This document shows, piece by piece, positions 8,619 through 20,241 of a DNA stretch of 64,000 nt. The stretch is taken from assembly GCF_934307085.1 (NCBI RefSeq), contig NZ_CAKRCF010000001.1, positions 66,379 to 130,378 of the forward strand, in the 5' to 3' direction. Numbering within the stretch: position 1 is the stretch's first letter; every line of letters starts with the position of its first letter. This DNA is from an uncultured Anaerobutyricum sp. (lineage in GTDB: Bacteria > Bacillota > Clostridia > Lachnospirales > Lachnospiraceae). A program made the translations under genes and the position numbers. A model generated the notes under the pieces. That model did not search any database and was not told the DNA's origin. It saw only the letters and a program-made list of their open reading frames with translations.

Positions 8619-10292
8619 TTATTTTAACTGGTCAACGTCTAAAACTGCACCTCTGTTTCCGGAAGTAACAAGAGCAGCATAACGGCGAAGGTAACCATCT
8701 GTAATCTTTGGTTCTCTTGGCTGCCATTTCTCTTTTCTCTTTGCTAATTCTTCATCAGAAACGTCAACATTTAAACTGTTGTTTGGAATATCAATCTTGA
8801 TGATATCCCCTTCTTCAATTAAAGCAATTGGTCCGCCAACGGCTGCCTCTGGGGATACATGTCCGATAGAAGCTCCTCTGGAAGCACCTGAGAAACGTCC
8901 GTCTGTAATTAACGCTACAGAATCTCCAAGTCCCATTCCTGCGATTGCGGAAGTAGGATTTAACATTTCTCTCATTCCAGGACCTCCCTTTGGTCCTTCG
9001 TAACGGATAACAACAACATCACCAGGAACAATGTCTCCGCCTTTGATTGCCTTGATTGCATCTTCCTCACAGTCAAATACTCTTGCCGGTCCTTCATGTA
9101 CCATCATTTCAGGAACAACGGCAGATTGTTTTACGATACCAGTATCTGGTGCGATATTTCCTTTTAATACAGCAATTCCACCCTGTGCCATGTAAGGGTT
9201 ATCGATTGGACGGATAACTTCTGGGTTTAGGTTGTGAACATCTTTAATGTTCTCTCCTACTGTCTTTCCTGTTACTGTAATCTGGTCTTCATAAAGAAGT
9301 CCTTTTTTACTAAGTTCGTTCATAACAGCGTATACACCGCCAGCTTCATTTAAGTCTTCCATATAAGTTGGACCTGCCGGTGCTAGATGGCAAAGGTTTG
9401 GTGTCTTTGCACTGATTTCGTTTGCAATGTCCATATTCAGCTCTACACCAGCCTCATGTGCGATTGCAGGAAGATGAAGCATTGTATTTGTAGAACATCC
9501 AAGTGCCATATCTACTGTTAAGCAGTTTAAGAATGCTTTTTTTGTCATGATGTCGCTTGGGCGTACATTATTCTTCAGTAATTCCATAACTTTCATACCC
9601 GCATGTTTTGCAAGACGGATTCTCTCGGAATATACGGCCGGAATTGTACCATTGCCCTGAAGACCCATACCAAGAACCTCTGTCATACAGTTCATGGAGT
9701 TAGCTGTGTACATACCGGAACAGGAACCACAGGTAGGACATACTTTATTAACGTACTCTTCCACCTTTTCTGCTGTCATTTTTCCAGCTTCATAAGCACC
9801 TACTGCCTCAAACATTGAGGAAAGACTTCTCTTTCTTCCATCAACATGTCCTGCTAACATTGGGCCGCCACTTACAAAAACAGTTGGTACATTGATACGT
9901 GCTGCTGCCATTAAAAGTCCTGGTACGTTCTTATCACAGTTTGGAATCATAACTAAAGCATCAAACTGATGAGCCTTTGCCATACATTCCGTAGAATCTG
10001 CGATTAACTCTCTTGTTACTAAGGAATACTTCATTCCAGTATGTCCCATAGCAATACCATCACATACAGCAATTGCAGGGAATACAACTGGTGTACCACC
10101 AGCCATAGCAACACCCATCTTTACAGCCTGTGTGATTTTGTCAAGATTCATATGTCCTGGAACGATCTCGTTGTAGGAACTTACGATACCTACTAAAGGT
10201 CTTTCCATCTCTTCTTTTGTATAACCTAATGCATTAAACAGGGAACGATGTGGTGCCTGCTGCATTCCTTTTTTTACGTGGTCACTATTCAT
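8619..10292 (-). CDS. ilvD: Dihydroxy-acid dehydratase
   Basis: Iron-sulfur enzyme that dehydrates 2,3-dihydroxy acids to 2-oxo acids in branched-chain amino-acid synthesis. The N terminus [13 protein letters not shown] is typical. Cluster cysteines are seen in [11 protein letters not shown] and [19 protein letters not shown], and the C terminus has DGRFSG. The start at 10292 ([12 protein letters not shown]) is chosen because GGAGGT stands 6 nt upstream; 11 further in-frame residues to 10325 have no site. The 557-aa length is normal. leuB is 194 nt upstream and ilvB 20 nt downstream. Confidence 0.95.
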   Translation of the reverse strand: MNSDHVKKGMQQAPHRSLFNALGYTKEEMERPLVGIVSSYNEIVPGHMNLDKITQAVKMGVAMAGGTPVVFPAIAVCDGIAMGHTGMKYSLVTRELIADSTECMAKAHQFDALVMIPNCDKNVPGLLMAAARINVPTVFVSGGPMLAGHVDGRKRSLSSMFEAVGAYEAGKMTAEKVEEYVNKVCPTCGSCSGMYTANSMNCMTEVLGMGLQGNGTIPAVYSERIRLAKHAGMKVMELLKNNVRPSDIMTKKAFLNCLTVDMALGCSTNTMLHLPAIAHEAGVELNMDIANEISAKTPNLCHLAPAGPTYMEDLNEAGGVYAVMNELSKKGLLYEDQITVTGKTVGENIKDVHNLNPEVIRPIDNPYMAQGGIAVLKGNIAPDTGIVKQSAVVPEMMVHEGPARVFDCEEDAIKAIKGGDIVPGDVVVIRYEGPKGGPGMREMLNPTSAIAGMGLGDSVALITDGRFSGASRGASIGHVSPEAAVGGPIALIEEGDIIKIDIPNNSLNVDVSDEELAKRKEKWQPREPKITDGYLRRYAALVTSGNRGAVLDVDQLK

Positions 10293-10486
10293 AATTAACC
10301 TCCAATCATTCGCTTTCATTCGCAACCAGTATTATCATATAAGACTGTCTATTCAAAATAAATACCAATTAAAAACAAAAACTTCATTTTCTAAAATATT
10401 TTTTAAAATTATTTATTCAAATATAAATAAGTCTGTATCTTCGTTCAAAAGCAACTTCTGTCATAAATCATACAGTAAGCTTTACT

Positions 10487-11569
10487 CTAGATACGTTCTG
10501 CAATAAGAGTTCCCATCTCTTTACATCCAACCTTTGTCATACCTTCAGACATAATATCTACCGTACGGTATCCGTCTTTTAATACCTTCTTTACTGCATT
10601 GTCTACAGCATCTGCTGCCTCGTCCATATTGAAAGAATAACGAAGAAGCATAGATGCCGAAAGAATTGTTGCGATTGGGTTTGCGATATCCTGACCCGCG
10701 ATATCTGGTGCAGAACCATGACTTGGCTCATATAAACCGAAGCTTCCTTCTTTTAAACTTGCAGAAGATAACATTCCTATAGAACCAGTTACCATACTTG
10801 CCTCATCAGATAAAATGTCACCAAACATGTTCTCTGTAAGAATAACATCGAACTGCTTAGGATCTCTTACCAACTGCATTGCACAGTTATCAACTAACAT
10901 ATGCTCTAACTCTACTTCTGGGTAGTCTTTTGCAACTTCGTTGACAACCTTTCTCCATAAGCGGGAAGAATCAAGTACATTTGCCTTATCAACACTTGTT
11001 ACTTTCTTTCTTCTCTTCATGGCAATATCAAAACCACGAATAGCGATACGGCGAATCTCTTCCTCACTGTATGTAAGAGTATCGACAGCCTTTGTCACTC
11101 CATCTTCTTCAAATGTCTTTCTTTCTCCGAAGTAAAGTCCACCTGTTAACTCTCTCATAACAACAAGATCAAAACCATCACCGATAATATCTTCTCTTAA
11201 TGGACAGGCATCTTTTAACTCTTCGTAAAGATAAGCGGGTCTCATATTAGCAAATAATCCAAGTCCTTTACGAATAGCAAGAAGTCCTGCTTCTGGTCTT
11301 AAATTTGCTGGGAGCTTATACCATGGAGAAGTTGTCGTATTCCCACCAATGGAACCCATCAGCACAGCATCACAGCTTTTTGCTGTCTCTAAAGCTTCTT
11401 CTGTAAGAGGCTTTCCTGTTGCATCAATAGATGCACCGCCAAGAAGGATATCTGTGTAATCAAACTTTTTGTTATATTTTTCTGCCACTTTATCTAATAC
11501 TTTAAGTGCCTCTGCCACGATTTCCGGACCGATTCCGTCTCCTCGGATTACTCCTACTTTGTAACTCAT
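10487..11569 (-). CDS. leuB: 3-isopropylmalate dehydrogenase
   Basis: NAD-dependent oxidative decarboxylation of 3-isopropylmalate in leucine synthesis. The family signature is seen in NMFGDILSDEASMVTGSIG (about 255-273), with substrate-binding arginines in the LRPEAGLLAIRKGLGLFANMRP region and VMRELTGGLYFG. Its 360-aa length is normal. AAAGGGAT precedes the start. leuA, leuC and leuD are not in the window; the gene heads the leuB-ilvD-ilvB series. No T-box leader is recognisable in the 139 nt upstream. Confidence 0.95.
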   Translation of the reverse strand: MSYKVGVIRGDGIGPEIVAEALKVLDKVAEKYNKKFDYTDILLGGASIDATGKPLTEEALETAKSCDAVLMGSIGGNTTTSPWYKLPANLRPEAGLLAIRKGLGLFANMRPAYLYEELKDACPLREDIIGDGFDLVVMRELTGGLYFGERKTFEEDGVTKAVDTLTYSEEEIRRIAIRGFDIAMKRRKKVTSVDKANVLDSSRLWRKVVNEVAKDYPEVELEHMLVDNCAMQLVRDPKQFDVILTENMFGDILSDEASMVTGSIGMLSSASLKEGSFGLYEPSHGSAPDIAGQDIANPIATILSASMLLRYSFNMDEAADAVDNAVKKVLKDGYRTVDIMSEGMTKVGCKEMGTLIAERI

Positions 11570-11708
11570 TGTTTCATCCCTTTCCTTTTTCTTCTATCTT
11601 TTATACCCTTTATGAATTACATCTTATCATTTCCTGCAAATTAACAATCTAAGTGTTCTGGGTATAGATACTCACAGTTAAATATCATATCTCATTTTTC
11701 TATTATAA

Positions 11709-12485
11709 TCAATCTTTTTCCAGACATTCCTGCACTTTATTGCAAAAATCTTTCCATGCCTGCTCATGTTTTACATAATATTTCGGACACATTTTCCCGG
11801 TAACGTCATAATGACGAATCACATTTTGGGAAGATAAACCATAAGTCTTGCAAATCCATGCCGTAAGACGCACAACAGAATCATATGTTTTTTCATTAAA
11901 CTTCCCATTTTTCTTTGGATGACAGCATTCAATCGAAATCGTATCCTTATTCCGATTATTTGATGCATAAGAAATCTCACTTTGTGGGATGCACTGGATA
12001 ATCTCTCCATCTAAACCAACAATATAATGGCTGCTCGCTTTAGTAAAATGCGTACTTTGCAGATTATTAAAATAATCTCTGTTTTCCTTCGCCGTACTGC
12101 CCGGATTCTCCACATAGTGAATAACGACTCCCTTTACTTTCTTTAAAGCAATCCCACTTCGGCTATATGGATTCTTATCTAAAAAGTCCTCTGTAATCTC
12201 TGGTCTGCCGCAAGGTCCGTCTTCAGCAGGAAGTACTCTGTTTCCTACATCACTTCCCTCATGGCTTCCTTTTTCCTGTTGTAACAAAATACCTGTCCGA
12301 TTGCTCGGATTCCACAAAAAACTACTATGTAAAATAGAAATAAATGCTGCCAGAAAAAGTATTGTAATTACCAGCTGTTTTTTATTTGATATTTGTTTTC
12401 TCCCTTTTCGTTTTTTTCCAGACTTTTTTCTTTTCCTCACTCTATTTTTCATCCAGACTTGTTTTTGCCTGCTGGAAAAAAACAT
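11709..12485 (-). CDS. Membrane-anchored N-acetylmuramoyl-L-alanine amidase
   Basis: Peptidoglycan amidase of the Amidase_2/PGRP fold, 258 aa. A very basic cytoplasmic tail (residues 1-36) is followed by one transmembrane segment (about 38-58, LVITILFLAAFISIL) and an extracellular catalytic domain. Zinc ligands are His in VVIHYVENPG, His in VIRHYDVTGKMCP, and Cys in GKMCPKYY (the H/H/C triad). SSHYIVGLDGEIIQCIP and TISIECCHPK complete the fold. AAGGGG is 4 nt before the start. It would cleave the MurNAc-L-Ala bond outside the membrane, in growth or sporulation. It follows guaB by 72 nt, which hold a terminator. Confidence 0.88.
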   Translation of the reverse strand: MFFSSRQKQVWMKNRVRKRKKSGKKRKGRKQISNKKQLVITILFLAAFISILHSSFLWNPSNRTGILLQQEKGSHEGSDVGNRVLPAEDGPCGRPEITEDFLDKNPYSRSGIALKKVKGVVIHYVENPGSTAKENRDYFNNLQSTHFTKASSHYIVGLDGEIIQCIPQSEISYASNNRNKDTISIECCHPKKNGKFNEKTYDSVVRLTAWICKTYGLSSQNVIRHYDVTGKMCPKYYVKHEQAWKDFCNKVQECLEKD

Positions 12486-12502
12486 GAAACCCCTTCTTTC
12501 TA

Positions 12503-12543
12503 TAAAAAAACTGCGCAGATAGAGATAACCCCCATCTGCGCAG
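12503..12543 (-). terminator. Intrinsic terminator after guaB
   Basis: A perfect 10-bp GC-rich stem, CTGCGCAGAT (12511-12520) with ATCTGCGCAG (12534-12543), is followed on the minus strand by a T-tract (12503-12510). It lies 14 nt past the guaB stop codon. Confidence 0.92.
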
Positions 12544-12557
12544 CCTTTGCGTTCTTA

Positions 12558-14097
<1,540 letters not shown>

Positions 14098-14161
14098 CGT
14101 GGCAAATAAAACAGTTTTTTATAAAATTCCGGCTTAAATGTTATACAATTTCACGTATTAT

Positions 14162-14210
14162 GAAAAATAGACGAAAAATCTGACTTTTTGGTTTGAGAAA
14201 AATAGACGAA
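14162..14210. repeat. 14-bp direct repeat upstream of guaB
   Basis: GAAAAATAGACGAA occurs at 14162-14175 and again at 14197-14210, 35 bp apart. The reverse complement TTCGTCTATTTTTC resembles the TTCGTCTG terminus of the hairpin elements, so these may be solo or decayed ends. No stem or core is present between them. Confidence 0.55.
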
Positions 14211-14238
14211 CCTGCATAATGAGGCTTCTCGTTCTTTT

Positions 14239-14736
14239 TTATTGTTTGGGTTTACGAACAGAAATCGTTTGCAGATATTTTGCCCTCTTAATATCCGCTT
14301 CTATTTCTTTCTTCATTTCTTCGTATGTTCCTTCTTCTTTTGCTTCAGAAATCATTTCTTTAATTTCTTCATCCGTCATGCTAAATGAATATGCCAGGCC
14401 AATTCTTTTTGCCTCATATGTTCCCAATTCATCTTCGGCAGAACTTTGATTCAATCTTACAATCAATTCTACAATAACATCTTTCGTCTCAGAAAAAATA
14501 TTAGTACCATTTAACATCACAACATGACTATGTTTTTCATCGTTTCTAATTTCTATTTCATCGATACAATTATTAGAATCCACATGTACTAAAAGTGATG
14601 ACTCATAAAAATAGTAATTATCTTCGTACTTATCAACTTCACCCACAGCTTTTACAACAGACAAAATACTATCTCCAAACATAATCTCTATACCATCACA
14701 TTGAATACCCTTACCCACTTCAATCTGTACTTTCAT
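14239..14736 (-). CDS. Uncharacterised 165-aa cytoplasmic protein
   Basis: I do not recognise a family. The protein is acidic, without signal peptide or membrane segment. The N-terminal two thirds look like a compact alpha/beta domain (MKVQIEVGKGIQ...FGDSILSVV...ESSLLVHVDSN). The C-terminal third is a charged, probably helical tail rich in Glu and Lys (SMTDEEIKEMISEAKEEG...). The FGDSILSVVKAVG segment loosely resembles the start of small domains found in immunity-type and MepB/SMI1-like proteins, but that is only an impression. GGGAG precedes the start with long spacing. The gene stands alone between guaB and hairpin element HP4. Confidence 0.7.
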   Translation of the reverse strand: MKVQIEVGKGIQCDGIEIMFGDSILSVVKAVGEVDKYEDNYYFYESSLLVHVDSNNCIDEIEIRNDEKHSHVVMLNGTNIFSETKDVIVELIVRLNQSSAEDELGTYEAKRIGLAYSFSMTDEEIKEMISEAKEEGTYEEMKKEIEADIKRAKYLQTISVRKPKQ

Positions 14737-14935
14737 TTTTTTAATATCTCCCGTTCAATATATTTTTATAGACATAATATTCCATCTTATTTACAAAAGT
14801 AAACTCACATCATTTTCTTCTGAAAAATCCCCCAATCCATCAGATAAACAATACTGATTCCACTTAGATAACAATACATAAAATTTTCTGTTGAGAAGTT
14901 TAAGGTTTTTTCGCTAATTTATAGTTTTTAAAATG

Positions 14936-15063
14936 AACAGAACCTCCGGAATTTATAGTATGTAAAATATGTCTTAGAGCAAGCTCTTAATGCGGGAGAG
15001 CATTAAGAGTGCAGTGATATGAAGCATTTTACATATTATAAATTTCGGAGGTTCGTCCGTCTT
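14936..15063 (+). repeat. HP4: hairpin element, complete architecture
   Basis: Termini AACAGA (14936-14941) and TCGTCCGTCTT at the right. Basal arms 14942-14971 and 15025-15052 pair over about 28 positions; the two substitutions leave G-T (G-U in RNA) pairs. The core has AGAGCAAG, apical stem CTCTTAATGC / GCATTAAGAG around GGGAGA, then GCAGTGATATGAA. The right end is 21 nt from the nfnB stop. The rest of the 348-nt gap (14737-14935) is AT-rich and shows nothing else recognisable. Confidence 0.85.
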
Positions 15064-15084
15064 ATTCAAACTGGTAAATCAAAA

Positions 15085-16482
15085 TTATTTACTTGACAGT
15101 TTCTCATCGATTGCTGCAGCAGCTTTCTTTCCAGCTCCCATAGCAAGGATTACTGTAGCAGCTCCTGTTACCGTGTCTCCACCAGCGTAAACGTTCTCTT
15201 TAGAAGATTCCATTGTCTCCTCGTTTACAATGATTCCGCCCCACTTCTGACACTCAAGACCTGGTGTTGTATGGCGGATTAATGGGTTAGGGCTCTGTCC
15301 AATAGCGATGATTACAGTCTCAACGTCGAGGATGTAGTTAGAACCTTCTACTGGTACAGGACGTCTTCTTCCAGATGCATCTGGCTCGCCGAGTTCCTGC
15401 TTGATGATTTCCATTCCTTTTACCCAGCCGTTGTCATCACCAACGATAGCTGCTGGGTTATTTAAGAACTTGAAGATGATTCCTTCTTCTTTTGCGTGAT
15501 GAAGCTCTTCTAAACGAGCTGGAGCTTCTTCTTCGCTACGACGGTATACGATGTAAACTTCTTCTGCACCAAGACGCTTTGCTGTTCTTGCTGCATCCAT
15601 AGCTACGTTACCCGCACCTACTACGGCTACTCTCTTTCCAACCTTTACTGGTGTTGGAACTTCTGGGAACTTGTAACCCTTCATAAGGTTTACACGAGTG
15701 AGGAACTCATTAGCAGAGTATACGCCAAGTAAGTTTTCTCCTGGAATATTTAAAAATCTTGGCAGACCAGCACCGCTTCCTACAAATACTGCTTCGTAAC
15801 CATCTTCCATCAGTTCATCAATTGTTACGGAACGACCAACGATTACGTTCGTCTCGATATCTACACCAAGATCTTCTACACTCTTGATTTCTCTCGCAAC
15901 TAATGCTTTAGGCAGACGGAATTCTGGAATACCATAACTTAATACACCACCAGCTTTATGTAATGCCTCAAATACAGTAACATCATAGCCTTTTTTGATA
16001 AGCTCACCTGCACAAGTAATTCCGGATGGACCAGAACCTACGACTGCGACTTTCTTACCATTCTTCTTAATGTCAGCTTTTACTGGCTCAGCATGTTCCA
16101 TATGATAATCTGCAACGAATCTTTCCATACGTCCAATACCAACAGGCTGTCCCTTAATACCACGTACACACTTACCTTCACACTGGTTCTCCTGTGGGCA
16201 TACACGACCGCAGATTGCAGGAAGTGCATTCTCGCTTGTGATAATCTCGTAAGCAGCTTCGAAGTCTCCCTCTGCTACTTTCTCGATAAATCCAGGGATT
16301 GGTACATTTACCGGACATCCACTTACACAAGGTTTATTCTTGCAGTTTAAACATCTTGTTGCCTCTTCCATTGCCATCTCAGCAGTGTAACCAAGTGCAA
16401 CTTCTTCAAAGTTTTTATTTCTTACGTCTGGTGCCTGTTCCGGCATTGGAACCTTTGTCAGACTCATATTTTTCTTTGCCAT
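15085..16482 (-). CDS. nfnB: NADH-dependent ferredoxin:NADP+ oxidoreductase subunit B (GltD-like)
   Basis: Flavin and iron-sulfur subunit related to the small subunit of glutamate synthase. With the adjacent NfnA it would form the bifurcating NfnAB complex, coupling NADPH, NADH and ferredoxin pools. Cluster cysteines are in CLNCKNKPCVSGCPVNVP (about 42-59) and CGRVCPQENQCEGKC (about 91-105). FAD and NADP Rossmann motifs are VAVVGSGPSGITCA (about 145) and VAVVGAGNVAMDAA (about 285). No large glutamate synthase subunit is adjacent, which favours Nfn over GltD. Its ATG overlaps the nfnA stop by one base (TAATG), implying translational coupling. A stand-alone homotetrameric GltA annotation is the alternative. 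Confidence 0.9.
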   Translation of the reverse strand: MAKKNMSLTKVPMPEQAPDVRNKNFEEVALGYTAEMAMEEATRCLNCKNKPCVSGCPVNVPIPGFIEKVAEGDFEAAYEIITSENALPAICGRVCPQENQCEGKCVRGIKGQPVGIGRMERFVADYHMEHAEPVKADIKKNGKKVAVVGSGPSGITCAGELIKKGYDVTVFEALHKAGGVLSYGIPEFRLPKALVAREIKSVEDLGVDIETNVIVGRSVTIDELMEDGYEAVFVGSGAGLPRFLNIPGENLLGVYSANEFLTRVNLMKGYKFPEVPTPVKVGKRVAVVGAGNVAMDAARTAKRLGAEEVYIVYRRSEEEAPARLEELHHAKEEGIIFKFLNNPAAIVGDDNGWVKGMEIIKQELGEPDASGRRRPVPVEGSNYILDVETVIIAIGQSPNPLIRHTTPGLECQKWGGIIVNEETMESSKENVYAGGDTVTGAATVILAMGAGKKAAAAIDEKLSSK

Positions 16483-17315
16483 TATGCTTCTCCTCCCAGT
16501 GCCATCATTTTACATTCGTGTTCTTCTTCCTTAAACATTCCCTGACGTTTCATACATTCGTCAAAGTCTACTAAGAATCCGTCGAAATCAGGTCCGTCTA
16601 CACAAGCGAACTTTGTCTCTCCGCCGATAGTAACACGACATCCACCACACATTCCTGTTCCATCAATCATGATAGGATTTAAGGATACCATAGTATGAAG
16701 ATCAGCAGGCTTTGTAACTTTTACAACGTTCTTCATCATGATCAGCGGTCCGATAGCGATACACTCATCATACACTTCGCCTTTATCTAAAAGATCCTGA
16801 AGAACTGTAGTAACGAATCCTTTCGTTCCTTCACTTCCGTCATCTGTTGCTACATATACATTCTCACAGAATTCACGGAATTTATCAGCCCATAAAACGT
16901 ATTCTTTGCTCTTACCACCGATGATTACATCAACCTTTGTTCCATTCTCTGCTAATTTGCGAAGCTGTGGATATAAAGGAGCAGCTCCAACACCACCGGC
17001 AACACCAATAACTTTATTCTCTTTCTTTTCAAGGGCAGCAGGCACTCCAAGAGGTCCTACGAAGTCTGCTACACATTCGCCTTCTTTTTTCTGACTTAAC
17101 AGAGTTGTTGAATATCCCAATACCTGATAAATAATAGTAACAGTCTCTTTTTCTCTGTCATAATCTGCGATAGTAAGTGGTACTCTCTCACCATCTTCAT
17201 CCACACGAAGGATGATGAACTGACCAGGCTCGCATTTGCGCGCTACGAAAGGAGCATGAATCTCCATCAGCTCTACAACGCTGTTAAGCGTTTCTTTTTT
17301 TACAATTTTGTACAT
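16482..17315 (-). CDS. nfnA: NADH-dependent ferredoxin:NADP+ oxidoreductase subunit A
   Basis: FAD- and [2Fe-2S]-containing subunit of the ferredoxin-NADP reductase family, also annotated as SudB or ferredoxin-NADP reductase alpha subunit. The 277-aa protein has the FAD motif RVPLTIADYD (about 45), the NAD motif GVAGGVGAAPLYPQ (about 104), and C-terminal cluster cysteines in GTGMCGGCRV and KFACVDGPDFDG. The start at 17315 follows GAGGTG by 8 nt; a GTG five codons earlier overlaps that site and is rejected. It is the first gene of the nfnAB operon. Confidence 0.9.
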   Translation of the reverse strand: MYKIVKKETLNSVVELMEIHAPFVARKCEPGQFIILRVDEDGERVPLTIADYDREKETVTIIYQVLGYSTTLLSQKKEGECVADFVGPLGVPAALEKKENKVIGVAGGVGAAPLYPQLRKLAENGTKVDVIIGGKSKEYVLWADKFREFCENVYVATDDGSEGTKGFVTTVLQDLLDKGEVYDECIAIGPLIMMKNVVKVTKPADLHTMVSLNPIMIDGTGMCGGCRVTIGGETKFACVDGPDFDGFLVDFDECMKRQGMFKEEEHECKMMALGGEA

Positions 17316-17404
17316 ACGGTTACACCTCACTCATAATCTCGCCAAATAAGTAACTAAATTTCAGCGTGTTTTTATTATTACATGAACAGACAAAAAGCGC
17401 AAGT

Positions 17405-17434
17405 AAAAACCGCAAAAAGTAAGTATTTCTGCGG
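17405..17434 (-). terminator. Intrinsic terminator after glnS
   Basis: On the minus strand CCGCA (17430-17434 complement) pairs with TGCGG (17410-17414 complement), extended by an AAA/TTT run, and is followed by TTTTT. It lies about 70 nt past the glnS stop. Confidence 0.6.
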
Positions 17435-17501
17435 CTTTCACGATTTTGTTCTGTCATGAATATAACGATAAAATCATAACAAAATCTGATATTCTCAGAC
17501 C

Positions 17502-19169
17502 TTATTTTTTCGGTTTATAAGAGCTCTTAAGAGAAACGATTCGGTTAAATACAAGATGTTCCTCGCTGCTGTCTTTTGCATCACAGCAGAAATAGCCCTG
17601 TCTTACAAACTGGAAACTGTCATAAGCCTTGCTGTCTTTTAAACCTGCTTCTAATTTACATTCTGGAAGAATCGTAAGAGAGTTTGGATTTAAGTTAAGA
17701 CTTCCATCCTCATTATAACCCCCCTTCTCTTCATCCACGATGTTCTCATATAATCTCACTTCTGCATCAACACATTCGTCTGCACATACCCAGTGAATGG
17801 TTCCCTTTACTTTACGTCCAGTAAATCCGCTTCCGCTCTTCGTCTCTGGATCATAAGTACAGTGAATTTCTGTTACCTTGCCATTCTCATCTGTAATATA
17901 ATCAGTACATTTTACAAAATATGCGTTCATCAAACGAACTTCGTTACCTGGATAAAGTCGGAAATATTTCTTTGGAGGATCAATCATGAAATCGTCTCTC
18001 TCGATGTAAAGTTCACGACCAAAAGCTACTTTACGGCTTCCTAACTCTTCATTCTCTCTGTTATTTTCTACATCTAAGTATTCAATCTGTCCTTCTGGAT
18101 AGTTTGTAATAACAACCTTAACCGGATCAAGAACTGCCATCACACGAGACTTTTTAAGCTTTAAGTCATCGCGGATACAGAACTCTAACATCGCATAATC
18201 TACAGAACTCTGCGCCTTAGAAACACCAGCAAGCTCGATGAAGTTACGGATGGCTTCCGGGGTAAATCCTCTTCTTCTAAGTGCTGCGATAGACACAAGA
18301 CGTGGATCATCCCAGCCATCTACAATACCATCTTCTACCAACTTCTTAATATAACGCTTACCTGTAATTACATTAGTAAGGTACATTTTTGCAAACTCAA
18401 TCTGTCTTGGAGGCTGTTCAAAACCAACTTCCTTTACAACCCAGTCATAGAGAGGTCTGTGATCTTCAAATTCCAGTGTACAGATAGAATGTGTTACACC
18501 TTCAATCGCATCCTCAATTGGATGAGCAAAGTCATACATTGGATAAATACACCACTTATCTCCTGTGTTGTGATGCGTCATATGTGCCACACGATAAAGA
18601 ATTGGATCTCTCATATTGATATTGCCAGCCGCCATATCAATCTTGGCACGAAGAACCCTCTCACCATCAGCGAACTCTCCATTTTTCATCTTCTCAAACA
18701 GCTCTAAGTTCTCTTCTACAGAACGGTTACGGTAAGGACTTTCCTTTCCTGGCTCCTTTAAAGTTCCTCTGTACTCACGGATTTCTTCTGCAGATAAATC
18801 ACAGACATAAGCTTTACCCTTCTTAATAAGAGTAACTGCTGCTTCATACATCTGATCAAAATAATTTGAAGCAAAGAACAGTCTGTCCTCGTAATCAGCA
18901 CCTAACCACTCTACATCCTTCTTAATAGATTCTACAAATTCTACCTTTTCCTTTGTAGGGTTCGTATCATCAAATCGAAGATTGAACTTACCATTATATT
19001 TCTGTGCCAGTCCGTAGTTTAATAAGATAGACTTCGCATGCCCGATGTGAAGATATCCATTCGGTTCTGGAGGGAATCTGGTCATGACATGATCGTAGAC
19101 ACCTTCTTCTAAATCTTTGTCAATCGCCATCTCTATAAAATTCTTCGATACTTTTTCTTTTTCTTCCAT
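17502..19169 (-). CDS. glnS: Glutaminyl-tRNA synthetase
   Basis: Class I synthetase charging tRNA-Gln. Signatures are [16 protein letters not shown] (HIGH motif, about 33-48) and the KMSKS-equivalent region [13 protein letters not shown] (about 325), with the C-terminal beta-barrel anticodon-binding domain after it. The 555-aa length matches bacterial GlnRS. AGGAGG is 6 nt before the ATG at 19169; an ATG two codons earlier abuts that site and is rejected. Presence of GlnRS means this organism need not make Gln-tRNA only by the GatCAB route. Confidence 0.95.
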   Translation of the reverse strand: MEEKEKVSKNFIEMAIDKDLEEGVYDHVMTRFPPEPNGYLHIGHAKSILLNYGLAQKYNGKFNLRFDDTNPTKEKVEFVESIKKDVEWLGADYEDRLFFASNYFDQMYEAAVTLIKKGKAYVCDLSAEEIREYRGTLKEPGKESPYRNRSVEENLELFEKMKNGEFADGERVLRAKIDMAAGNINMRDPILYRVAHMTHHNTGDKWCIYPMYDFAHPIEDAIEGVTHSICTLEFEDHRPLYDWVVKEVGFEQPPRQIEFAKMYLTNVITGKRYIKKLVEDGIVDGWDDPRLVSIAALRRRGFTPEAIRNFIELAGVSKAQSSVDYAMLEFCIRDDLKLKKSRVMAVLDPVKVVITNYPEGQIEYLDVENNRENEELGSRKVAFGRELYIERDDFMIDPPKKYFRLYPGNEVRLMNAYFVKCTDYITDENGKVTEIHCTYDPETKSGSGFTGRKVKGTIHWVCADECVDAEVRLYENIVDEEKGGYNEDGSLNLNPNSLTILPECKLEAGLKDSKAYDSFQFVRQGYFCCDAKDSSEEHLVFNRIVSLKSSYKPKK

Positions 19170-19215
19170 TCTCATCCTCCTGTAACTCTATATGCATCAT
19201 TAAAATTCCTGTACC

Positions 19216-19240
19216 CTGGAGCGTGTTTAAAAAATGCTCG
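19216..19240. repeat. Short palindrome SP1 (GAGCGTGTTT...ATGCTC)
   Basis: CTGGAGCGTGTTTAAAAAATG followed by CTCG. It matches the 5' half of the palindromes at 20156, 23477 and 26364. AAAACACATTCTA follows at about 19259-19272, a possible second right half. It lies upstream of glnS. Confidence 0.6.
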
Positions 19241-19348
19241 CCAATACATTAAATTTTCTAAAACACATTCTATAAAGGCTTCTCTTCCCTTTACCTGCGT
19301 TCTATCATATCATACTTATTTTTCCTGTACAAGTAAAAATCAACGCTC

Positions 19349-20008
19349 TTATTTTTTATTGAGTTCCTTATCATGCTCTTTATAAAAATAAGTATTGTCT
19401 CCTATCTGCCCATATTTCTTATAACCTTTTAACTTTTTATAGGCAGAAGAACGAAAATATAAAATATAAGAAGGAAGATTTCTTCTTTTACCGGAAAGAG
19501 CATCATCCACTGCCTGTATACATTCTTTGGAGGGCACACGATCAACATATGGATATGTTTCTGTTTTTTTGTCATAATATGCACTAAATTGAGCCTTCTC
19601 CTTCACCACATCCATCAAATTATCCGGATATTTGTCAGATTCTAAACGATTAAGCATACAACTTATCACTGCCAACGATCCTTCATAATCCGTGTCACAC
19701 TCCATAGAAACTACTTTATAAAGAATCTGGCGATCCCCGGTACTTATGACATTATCATATTTTACCGGAACCGCCATTGTTTCTTTTACGTTTTCTTTAT
19801 TATTTTTCGTTTTATCTTTTGTAGTTGCTGTCTCTTTTTCCGCTGCTTCCTGTTGAAGTTTTAAAAGAGTATGTTCCTCAAACGAAAGCCAGTCGTCTGC
19901 CACAAATGGAAAAAGCATTTGTGACGCACTTACATTCTGAAACCATAAAAACCATAATCCCAGGAAAAGAAGAACATATCTGTAATTGGTCCGTTTCTTT
20001 CTATTCAT
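19349..20008 (-). CDS. SleB-family cell-wall hydrolase
   Basis: Exported hydrolase with the SleB/CwlJ fold (Hydrolase_2), a lytic-transglycosylase-like family that degrades spore cortex. The 219-aa protein has an N-terminal membrane or signal segment (about 9-27, YVLLFLGLWFLWF), a Lys/Glu-rich linker (about 55-78), and the catalytic domain from about 88. Hallmarks are the Glu in VVSMECDTDYEGSLAVI, then SCMLNRLES and VVKEKAQFSAY. AGGAG precedes the start. Family knowledge points to spore germination or cell-wall turnover; the window also holds sigK, but no ypeB is adjacent. Confidence 0.85.
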   Translation of the reverse strand: MNRKKRTNYRYVLLFLGLWFLWFQNVSASQMLFPFVADDWLSFEEHTLLKLQQEAAEKETATTKDKTKNNKENVKETMAVPVKYDNVISTGDRQILYKVVSMECDTDYEGSLAVISCMLNRLESDKYPDNLMDVVKEKAQFSAYYDKKTETYPYVDRVPSKECIQAVDDALSGKRRNLPSYILYFRSSAYKKLKGYKKYGQIGDNTYFYKEHDKELNKK

Positions 20009-20155
20009 ATTTGCACTCCTGTCTTATTATTATACCTTTACAGTTTTTAATAATATATGACAGAAAATAAAAAAATATGATATCAAAAGCAAAACATTGT
20101 TTTTTCTTGTAAAATAAGATAATTAATTTAAAGTTTTGACAAATCCAACTTTCTG

Positions 20156-20227
20156 GAGCATGTTTAAACAATTTTCTCTACAAATTGAGGCATACAGATT
20201 GCTTTTTAATCTTTCAAACACGCTCTA
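20156..20227. repeat. Short palindrome SP2, split by a 50-nt loop
   Basis: GGAGCATGTTTAAAC (20156-20170) and CAAACACGCTCTAG at the right (ending 20227) carry the two arms GAGCATGTTT / AAACACGCTC. They are separated by about 45 nt here, where SP3 has no loop. It lies 14 nt downstream of the stop of the C39-like gene. Confidence 0.7.
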
Positions 20228-20241
20228 GCAAACTATTTGTA

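Noticed and set aside
10293..10486. Leucine/isoleucine T-box or attenuator before ilvD or leuB
   Set aside because: Neither gap shows T-box, leader peptide or paired terminator structures.
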